This document shows positions 1 through 4,468 of a DNA stretch of 6,584 bases, in pieces. Below the pieces are notes generated by a model. That model was not told the origin of the DNA and did no database searches. It saw only the letters and a list, made by a program, of their open reading frames with translations. The position numbers and the translations under genes are program-made. The DNA lies in the NCBI GenBank assembly GCA_023264075.1, contig JALQTG010000179.1, positions 1 through 6,584 of the forward strand, in the 5' to 3' direction. The first letter of the stretch is position 1. Each line of letters begins with the position of its first letter. The DNA is from Crocinitomicaceae bacterium (GTDB taxonomy: Bacteria > Bacteroidota > Bacteroidia > Flavobacteriales_D > Crocinitomicaceae).

Positions 1-97
1 ATGCTAGGAACATGTATGAATACACATTACTAAAAAACTGCTTCAACACAACAGACTGAGACAATTGCTCTTGCTTGTTATTAATTAAATCTTCCAT
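1..97 (-). CDS. Probable Bax inhibitor-1/YccA-like membrane protein, N-terminal fragment
   Basis: An open frame on the minus strand starts with ATG at 97-95 and runs without a stop off the left edge, giving 32 codons. The peptide begins MEDLINNKQEQ and ends with the hydrophobic stretch FFSNVYSYMFLA. An 'F(F/M)xxVYxYMFLA' entry into a first membrane helix after a short polar N-terminus resembles the Bax inhibitor-1/YccA family of seven-helix inner-membrane proteins. This is recalled pattern similarity over a short fragment, not a firm assignment. A perfect TAnnTTTG box on the same strand lies about 30 bp upstream (128-135), which supports a real gene start here. The gene is divergent from peptide deformylase. 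The rest lies outside the window, so an unrelated membrane protein remains possible. Confidence 0.55.
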   Translation of the reverse strand, partial: MEDLINNKQEQLSQSVVLKQFFSNVYSYMFLA

Positions 98-127
98 GAT
101 CTTTTATTTACTTATTTATTGATTAAA

Positions 128-135
128 CAAAAATA
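128..135 (-). promoter_or_regulatory. Bacteroidota -7 promoter box for the leftward gene
   Basis: The minus strand reads TATTTTTG, a perfect match to TAnnTTTG. It would start transcription near 122 and give a leader of about 25 nt before the ATG at 97. No TTG -33 box is present 17-23 bp further upstream, so the call rests on the -7 element and its position. Confidence 0.5.
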
Positions 136-235
136 CTGAAAAAGTGTTTTGATAGGGGAAATTTAATAAAGTTATTGGTTAATAATCGTTAAACAAACTC
201 GACATGTAGTTTATTACCATAACTGTTAAGTTTAC

Positions 236-243
236 TATCTTTG
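236..243 (+). promoter_or_regulatory. Bacteroidota -7 promoter box for def
   Basis: TATCTTTG matches TAnnTTTG exactly and ends 13 bp before the def ATG. The predicted transcript start is near 248-250, so the leader would be under 10 nt. The bases between are A-rich (a run of A followed by TTAG), with no Shine-Dalgarno sequence. No clear TTG -33 box is visible. Confidence 0.55.
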
Positions 244-256
244 TAAAAAAAATTAG

Positions 257-850
257 ATGATTCTACCTATAGTTGCTTATGGTGATCCTGTTTTGAAAAA
301 AGTGGGGGAAGAAATAGACAAAGATTATCCAGGTCTGAGTGAGTTAATTGACAACATGTGGGAAACCATGTATGCAGCTAGTGGCGTTGGTCTTGCTGCT
401 CCACAAATCGGGAAATCTATTCGTTTGTTCATTGTAGACGCAAGTCCTTTTGCAGATGAAGAAGAAGATGAACCAGATCCTAAGGCAAAAGGATTAGAAA
501 ATTTTAAAAAGGTATTCATCAACCCGATCATAGAGGAAGAAACAGGAGAAAATTGGGCATTTCAAGAAGGCTGTTTAAGTATTCCAAAAATTCGAGAGGA
601 TGTTTACCGAAAGGAGAAAATTACGATTACTTATTTTGACGAAAACTTTGACTTTCACGAGGAAACTTATGATGGCTATGCCGCACGAGTAATTCAACAT
701 GAGTATGACCATATTGAAGGAATTCTATTTACAGATCACCTTTCTCCATTAAAACGAAAACTACTTACCAAGAAATTGGGAAATATTTCAAAAGGTGAAA
801 TCGATGTAGATTACCGAATGAAATTTCCCGTGCACAAGCGTGGAAAATAG
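257..850 (+). CDS. def: Peptide deformylase
   Basis: This enzyme removes the formyl group from the N-terminal methionine of nascent proteins in the cytoplasm, as a metal-dependent hydrolase at the ribosome exit. All three family motifs are present in the 197-residue product: motif 1 GVGLAAPQ at 43-50, motif 2 EGCLS at 104-108 with the metal ligand Cys106, and motif 3 HEYDH at 148-152 with ligands His148 and His152 and catalytic Glu149. An acidic insertion (about 64-75, ADEEEDEPDP) follows the second strand; such inserts occur in Bacteroidota homologues. The N-terminus MILPIVAYGDPVL is the usual family start, and the ATG sits just after a promoter box, so the start is secure. Downstream is a lipoprotein gene after 82 bp. 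The gene is complete and ordinary. Confidence 0.97.
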   Translation: MILPIVAYGDPVLKKVGEEIDKDYPGLSELIDNMWETMYAASGVGLAAPQIGKSIRLFIVDASPFADEEEDEPDPKAKGLENFKKVFINPIIEEETGENWAFQEGCLSIPKIREDVYRKEKITITYFDENFDFHEETYDGYAARVIQHEYDHIEGILFTDHLSPLKRKLLTKKLGNISKGEIDVDYRMKFPVHKRGK

Positions 851-932
851 ACCTGTATTTTTTAAAAATATTTTGAACGAAACGCGCTCTATTTAATCCT
901 GGAAAATTTTCAATTTTAACCAAAAAAAAAAT

Positions 933-1529
933 ATGAAAGCTATTTATTCTTTTTTATTCGCTACACTTCTTTTAGCTTCCTGTGGCGGACCATCAATCGA
1001 GACACCCTCTGACGAAGTTACTGTTGAATCACTGAAAGAGTCAATAAAAGAAATTGATGACTCCCTCTATATTTTAATGGAGAAAGCACTTGAAACTGAT
1101 GGTTTTGAAATCGATCGATTGGTGTATCACGAAGGTGCAAACCGAGGAATTGAATTTTACAAAAACTTTCCTGAAGATGAATATGCTCCTTATGCCCTAG
1201 ATAAAGTTATTGGTATGTATTGGGCATTAAATATTGAGCCTAAGACTGTTGAGTGGCTTGATACATTAATTACAAAATATCCAGATTACCCAGGTATCAT
1301 GGGCGCGTTAGAGCGCCAAAAATCAGTTTACGATAGCTTTGACGCGTACAACCCAGAGAAAATAAAATACTACACAAATTTGATATTAGAACGCGATGAC
1401 TTGAGTCCTGAAAAACGAGCAGACTTTGAATTGCGCCTTCAACATATCGATAAGCCGTTTGAAGAATTTATTTTTCTTTTGAACGGTGATGGTTCAAATG
1501 CTCCGGTAGAAGTTGAAGAAATCAACTAA
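933..1529 (+). CDS. Small TPR-like lipoprotein
   Basis: This is a 198-residue protein with a lipoprotein signal peptide: MK, a hydrophobic stretch to residue 15, then the lipobox LLASC with lipidated Cys17 and the mature start CGGPS. The product should be anchored in the inner or outer membrane facing the periplasm, or on the surface; the residues after Cys17 show no obvious acidic surface-export signal. The mature part looks helical. Residues about 65-125 contain tandem helix pairs with TPR-like spacing (FYKNFPEDEYAPYALDKV, then a pair ending ITKYPDYPG), as in small tol-pal/outer-membrane assembly TPR lipoproteins. The exact role is unknown. The ATG is preceded by ten A residues (922-931), an A-rich leader. 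An imperfect -7 box (TATTTTG, 869-875) lies upstream, so read-through from def is also possible. The stop overlaps the convergent sigma-factor gene by 4 bp. Confidence 0.85.
   Translation: MKAIYSFLFATLLLASCGGPSIETPSDEVTVESLKESIKEIDDSLYILMEKALETDGFEIDRLVYHEGANRGIEFYKNFPEDEYAPYALDKVIGMYWALNIEPKTVEWLDTLITKYPDYPGIMGALERQKSVYDSFDAYNPEKIKYYTNLILERDDLSPEKRADFELRLQHIDKPFEEFIFLLNGDGSNAPVEVEEIN
1526..1529. other. 4-bp convergent stop-codon overlap (CTAA)
   Basis: The four bases CTAA end both genes: TAA for the lipoprotein on the plus strand (1527-1529) and TAG for the sigma factor on the minus strand (1528-1526). No space is left for a factor-independent terminator between them, so the two transcripts must run into each other. 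Confidence 0.9.
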
Positions 1530-2119
1530 GGGGTAACCAAGTTATACTTCTCAATCATTTTTCGGATGTTGATTAAGGCGTAGCGCATACGACCTAAAGC
1601 GGTATTTATACTTATATCCTCTTGTTCAGCAATATCCTTAAAAGACATTCCTTGAAAAATGCGCATTTCTAAAATTTCTTTTTGTGTCTTGGGAAGATGC
1701 TTCACCAACTCTACCATTTGAACCTCTAATTCTTCTCGCGTAATCGCGTCCTCTACATTTTCGTCCTCGAGTTTGAGAACAGAGAATATATTAAAATCAT
1801 CTGATTTGGAAGACGTCTCCGAAATCATTTTTACTTTGTTCGAACGACGAAAATGATCAATTACTAAATTGTGTGCTATACGCATGGCCCATGGAAGAAA
1901 CTTCCCCTCCTCGTTGTAGGACCCTTTTTTCAAGGTTCGTATAATTTTCATGAATGCATCCTGAAAAACGTCCTGCGCGATTGCATGATCACGAATTTTC
2001 GAGAAAACATAATTGTAAATCTTATCCTTGTGACGCATTAAAAGTACTTCGAAAGCTTGTTCGTTTCCTCTTGTGTATAAAGCGACTAAATCGTGGTCTT
2101 CTAGCTTATTAATAGCCAT
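1526..2119 (-). CDS. ECF-type RNA polymerase sigma factor (sigma-70 family)
   Basis: This 197-residue protein has the two-domain ECF layout. Sigma region 2 spans about residues 21-92, including AFEVLLMRHKDKIYNYVF, the region 2.2-like DVFQDAFMKII, and the region 2.3/2.4 segment GKFLPWAMRIAHNLVIDHFRR. A variable linker rich in Ser, Asp and Glu (about 95-130) follows, then region 4 at about 135-187 with LPKTQKEILEMRIFQGMSF and the recognition helix in ISINTALGRMRYALINIRK. It would bind core RNA polymerase and direct it to a specific promoter set. The SINTALGRMRYAL segment is characteristic of a sigma-factor type common in Bacteroidota. No anti-sigma factor or SusC/SusD pair lies next to it, so its trigger cannot be inferred. 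The leader appears long and only an imperfect -7 box (TATTTTAG, 2207-2214) is visible. The last codons overlap the convergent lipoprotein gene. Confidence 0.93.
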   Translation of the reverse strand: MAINKLEDHDLVALYTRGNEQAFEVLLMRHKDKIYNYVFSKIRDHAIAQDVFQDAFMKIIRTLKKGSYNEEGKFLPWAMRIAHNLVIDHFRRSNKVKMISETSSKSDDFNIFSVLKLEDENVEDAITREELEVQMVELVKHLPKTQKEILEMRIFQGMSFKDIAEQEDISINTALGRMRYALINIRKMIEKYNLVTP

Positions 2120-2467
2120 AATTACTCAGTTTTGAGATTACTAATTTTAAATCTAATTCAGAGTAAAATTTTATTCTATAGGCTATCGCTTTTTTTAATT
2201 ATCGGACTAAAATACAACTTTCTAGAAACAACGTTCGAACAAAAGTCTTAAAATATTTTAAATGTCCCTCTGGTTTAGTAAACGGATGTCGTTGGAAAAG
2301 GGTTGGCAATTCGTTTTAATTTTTCCGAATCGTCAACTTGACAAGTGAGAATTTGACCGTTAACACTTTGAATTGTGCACATTACACCTTTGCAGCACCC
2401 ATTCAGTAGGCACTTTCATTTTTGGTATAATAGTTGGCTCACTTAGTTGAATTGAAAACTTCGAGTT
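2120..2467. other. Gene-poor AT-rich spacer upstream of the sigma factor
   Basis: This spacer of about 350 bp has no convincing coding frame. The longest small frame, a 28-codon run from ATG 2262, has no supporting features. It should hold the control region of the sigma gene leftward; the best -7 candidate there is TATTTTAG on the minus strand (2207-2214), with one mismatch. Rightward there is a candidate start for the 41-codon frame: CACCTTTGCA (2385-2394), one mismatch from TAnnTTTG, and a sigma-70-like TATAAT at 2426-2431. An 8-bp palindrome GTTCGAAC sits at 2233-2240. No tRNA or strong rho-independent hairpin was seen. Confidence 0.5.
2385..2392 (+). promoter_or_regulatory. Weak candidate -7 box for the 41-codon frame
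   Basis: CACCTTTG, within ATTACACCTTTGCAG, differs from TAnnTTTG at the first base only. The CTTTGCA core is common at Bacteroidota transcription starts. It would give a leader of about 70 nt before ATG 2468. The nearest upstream TTTG (2367-2370) is too close for a standard -33 box. Confidence 0.3.
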
Positions 2468-2593
2468 ATGAAAAATTATGTTCAACAACTGAGAGGGAAA
2501 GAAACTAAAAATTTTGGATTTGACCAATCATTACAAGAACTGGGGGTGTACATCAGCCCTAATTCCAAAAACAAGAAAGTAACTAAGTGCTAA
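2468..2593 (+). CDS. Possible 41-residue hypothetical protein
   Basis: A short frame from ATG 2468 to TAA 2591-2593 encodes a basic, polar 41-residue peptide (start MKNYVQQLRGKETKNF, end NKKVTKC). It has no signal peptide, membrane segment or recognised motif, and I do not recognise a family. Points in favour are codon use that looks like the neighbours, a possible promoter about 75 bp upstream, and a stop that meets the next gene in the same CTAA arrangement seen at the other convergent junction. Against it are the small size and the lack of any known relative that I can name. It could equally be non-coding leader sequence or the remnant of a longer gene. Confidence 0.4.
   Translation: MKNYVQQLRGKETKNFGFDQSLQELGVYISPNSKNKKVTKC
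2590..2593. other. 4-bp convergent stop overlap (CTAA), conditional on the 41-codon gene
   Basis: CTAA carries TAA of the plus-strand small frame (2591-2593) and TAG of the minus-strand phosphatase (2592-2590). It is the same four-base junction as at 1526-1529. Confidence 0.45.
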
Positions 2594-3258
2594 ATAGGTT
2601 GATCAAGCAAGTAATGATCAATAAACTCTCTGACGCATCCCTTCCCTCCTTTAGTTTGAAGGACGAGGTCAACTTGCTGTTTGATTTTAGGCACTGCATC
2701 TGCAGGGCACGCTGAGAAACCTACATGTTGCATCACCTCTAAATCATTAATATCATCCCCAATTATCGCCACTTCGGCAAGTGAAATTCCTAGCTTCGTA
2801 CACCAATCCTTCAAAATTGTCATTTTAGGATCCCTTCCCACGTAAACATGCTGAATTTTCAACAAGTCGGCTCTCGCCTTAACCATTTCTAAATTATATC
2901 CTGATGAAATAATTCCTACTTGAAAGTCAGACTTCGTTAACGCCATGATGGCCATTCCGTCTTTTGCATTGTATTTTTTCAACTGATCTCCACTTTCCGT
3001 AAAGAACATTCCTGCATCCGTCATTACGCCGTCCACATCTAAAATGAGTAATTTGATTTTTCTCAATCTTTCGCGTTCAACGAATTGGGGGAAAAGCAAT
3101 ATATTTTCGAGTGTACAATTTAATTCAACACACAACTGATTCAACTGAGCTAAAGTAAGCTGAGAATAATCAGGTACTTGATAACGGTTCAATACCGCCA
3201 TTTTTTCCATTCCATTGGATTGGAGAAGTGCGTTCAAATTTTTCTCAACGAAACTCAT
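2590..3258 (-). CDS. KdsC-like HAD phosphatase (Kdo-8-phosphate or related ulosonate) with an extra N-terminal domain
   Basis: The HAD phosphatase core spans about residues 68-222. Motif I is DVDGVMTD with nucleophile Asp74 and acid/base Asp76. Motif II is IISSG with Ser118. Motif III is Lys145 in GRDPK, and motif IV is GDDIND at 167-172. The C-terminal GGKGCVREFID matches KdsC, which removes phosphate from Kdo-8-P in LPS synthesis. Related Bacteroides enzymes act on KDN-9-P, so the substrate is not certain. KdsC of E. coli is about 188 residues. Here about 65 extra N-terminal residues resemble the later helices of a Cro/XRE-type HTH, including LTLAQLNQLCVELNCTLENIL. The usual KdsC motif II ITGR reads ISSG. 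The start at 3258 is chosen because it lies 1 bp after the DAHP synthase stop; a longer in-frame start at 3330 would lie inside that gene. The genes are probably translationally coupled. Confidence 0.85.
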   Translation of the reverse strand: MSFVEKNLNALLQSNGMEKMAVLNRYQVPDYSQLTLAQLNQLCVELNCTLENILLFPQFVERERLRKIKLLILDVDGVMTDAGMFFTESGDQLKKYNAKDGMAIMALTKSDFQVGIISSGYNLEMVKARADLLKIQHVYVGRDPKMTILKDWCTKLGISLAEVAIIGDDINDLEVMQHVGFSACPADAVPKIKQQVDLVLQTKGGKGCVREFIDHYLLDQPI

Positions 3259-3259
3259 C

Positions 3260-4258
3260 TTAAACAATTTTATAACCAACCGCCGCGGCAACCTTGCTCG
3301 TTTCGGTATAAAGCTGCGCAAATTCATCATATGTCAGCTGCTGAGAAGCATCCGACTTAGCAACTTTCGGATTTTCGTGCGCTTCAATAATTAATCCATC
3401 TATTCCCATGGCCGTGCATGCTTTCGCTAGTGGAGTAACGCCATATGCAAAACCAATCGCGTGACTTGGATCAAGAATTACTGGAAGGTTTGTGTACTCT
3501 TGAAGATAAGCCACACCACATAAATCCAAGGTAAATCGCGTTTTTGTTTCAAATGTACGGATTCCGCGTTCACACAGTATAACATTTTCATTGCCCCCAG
3601 ATAAAATAAACTCAGCAGCTTGAACAAACTCTTGCAACGTCGTACCAAAACCTCTTTTTAGAAGAACTGGCTTTTTAATTTTTGCACATGCGCGCAGTAT
3701 ACCTTGGTCATACATCGCTTTGGCTCCAATTTGAACAACATCACTGTATTCAATAACATCTTGTACATGGGTTGCATCGCGCACTTCTGTGATCACAGAA
3801 AGCCCATATTCTTCGCGCATTTTCACCAATAGCTGTAATCCCTCAAAACCGAGGCCTTGAAAACTATAAGGACTTGTTCGAGGCTTATAACATCCTCCTC
3901 TTAACGTGGTCAACCCCATTCCTTTCAACATTTCAGCTGCCGAGCGAATTTGTGATTCGGATTCCACCGAACAAGGACCACCGATGAGTAAGGTATTCTT
4001 GGTATTTCCTCCAATTCTAACTCCTCCAATGGCTACTTCACGTGTTCCGTTGATATATTTCTTTGATGACAACTGCATATCATTGTCAAACACCCAGCTT
4101 TCCATCGTCTTGTCTCTCAAGTCATTCGGTACTTCCTTAACAGAAGACGATGTAATCAAAATCTGTTGTTCACCATGCTGAATATGAAATGCTTTGATGT
4201 TCTCGGCAATTTTGGTAGCCTCTCCAGGGCCTACTGTTGATGATAAATGTATGATCAT
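3260..4258 (-). CDS. aroF: 3-deoxy-7-phosphoheptulonate (DAHP) synthase, type I-beta
   Basis: This enzyme condenses phosphoenolpyruvate with erythrose 4-phosphate, the first step of the shikimate pathway. The 332-residue product has an N-terminal ferredoxin-like regulatory-type domain (about 1-75) and a TIM-barrel. Visible motifs are GGPCSVE (metal ligand Cys96), the E4P-binding KPRTS at 125-129, LLKRGF with Lys201, CERGIRTFE, DPSH with His266, IEAHENP with Glu292, and KSD with Asp303. KPRTS, rather than the KANRSS type, argues against Kdo-8-P synthase. The usual I-beta motif QIGARN reads QIGAKA at 177-182, so the PEP-phosphate Arg is Lys. I chose ATG 4258 because the in-frame ATG at 4297 overlaps the -7 promoter box and because MIIHLSS is the natural start of the ferredoxin-like domain. 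The gene is first in an operon with the phosphatase. No chorismate mutase domain is present. Confidence 0.9.
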   Translation of the reverse strand: MIIHLSSTVGPGEATKIAENIKAFHIQHGEQQILITSSSVKEVPNDLRDKTMESWVFDNDMQLSSKKYINGTREVAIGGVRIGGNTKNTLLIGGPCSVESESQIRSAAEMLKGMGLTTLRGGCYKPRTSPYSFQGLGFEGLQLLVKMREEYGLSVITEVRDATHVQDVIEYSDVVQIGAKAMYDQGILRACAKIKKPVLLKRGFGTTLQEFVQAAEFILSGGNENVILCERGIRTFETKTRFTLDLCGVAYLQEYTNLPVILDPSHAIGFAYGVTPLAKACTAMGIDGLIIEAHENPKVAKSDASQQLTYDEFAQLYTETSKVAAAVGYKIV

Positions 4259-4284
4259 GCGTATGAGTCTAAATTCAATGAAAG

Positions 4285-4292
4285 CAAAAGTA
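4285..4292 (-). promoter_or_regulatory. Promoter of the DAHP synthase-phosphatase operon (-7 box)
   Basis: The minus strand reads TACTTTTG, a perfect TAnnTTTG. A TTG (minus strand, 4316-4314) lies 21 bp upstream, within the 17-23 bp spacing known for Flavobacterium. Transcription would start near 4280, giving a leader of about 22 nt before ATG 4258. Because the box overlaps the upstream in-frame ATG at 4297, it rules that start out. Confidence 0.7.
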
Positions 4293-4443
4293 AGCATTTA
4301 TTTAGAGTATTGGCAACACACCAGCACCAACTCAGCAAAAAGAACATTACGTCTCAACCCACACAGCAACCTTATTCTGATAAATGAAGGAAATGTGTCT
4401 CCTAATTCCGTAAAATCGCCATCCCCTTTTCTAAACAATTTCG

Positions 4444-4451
4444 TACTTTTG
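4444..4451 (+). promoter_or_regulatory. Promoter -7 box of the MBL-rhodanese operon
   Basis: TACTTTTG matches TAnnTTTG exactly and is followed by GCGGG. It ends 17 bp before the ATG at 4469, which implies a leader of roughly 10-13 nt. No TTG -33 box occurs at the expected distance, which may indicate an activated or weak promoter. Confidence 0.6.
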
Positions 4452-4468
4452 CGGGAAAGTCGAACATC

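Larger units (their letters stand above)
4259..4468. other. Divergent control region between the DAHP synthase and sulfur operons
   Basis: Each end of this 210-bp spacer carries a perfect TACTTTTG box reading outward. About 150 bp between the boxes (4293-4443) holds no supported gene. Overlapping open frames here run into the flanking genes in other frames. No clear operator palindrome for a CstR/CsoR-type persulfide sensor was found by eye. Confidence 0.6.

Noticed and set aside
1302..1317. GC-rich hairpin (GGCGC, 6-nt loop, GCGCC) in the lipoprotein gene
   Set aside because: It is inside a well-supported coding region, has only a five-pair stem and no T-run, so it is not a terminator; most likely chance.
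2262..2348. Small 28-codon plus-strand frame in the spacer upstream of the sigma factor
   Set aside because: It has no promoter, no motif and a length expected by chance.
3259..3330. In-frame 24-codon upstream extension of the phosphatase (start at 3330)
   Set aside because: It lies inside the DAHP synthase gene, is highly basic with no domain similarity, and ATG 3258 sits one base after the upstream stop, as expected for coupled genes.
3260..4258. Reading the synthase as Kdo-8-P synthase (kdsA) because of the KdsC neighbour
   Set aside because: KPRTS, LLKRGF, CERGIRTFE and the N-terminal ferredoxin-like domain are those of type I-beta DAHP synthase, and the KANRSS motif of KdsA is absent.
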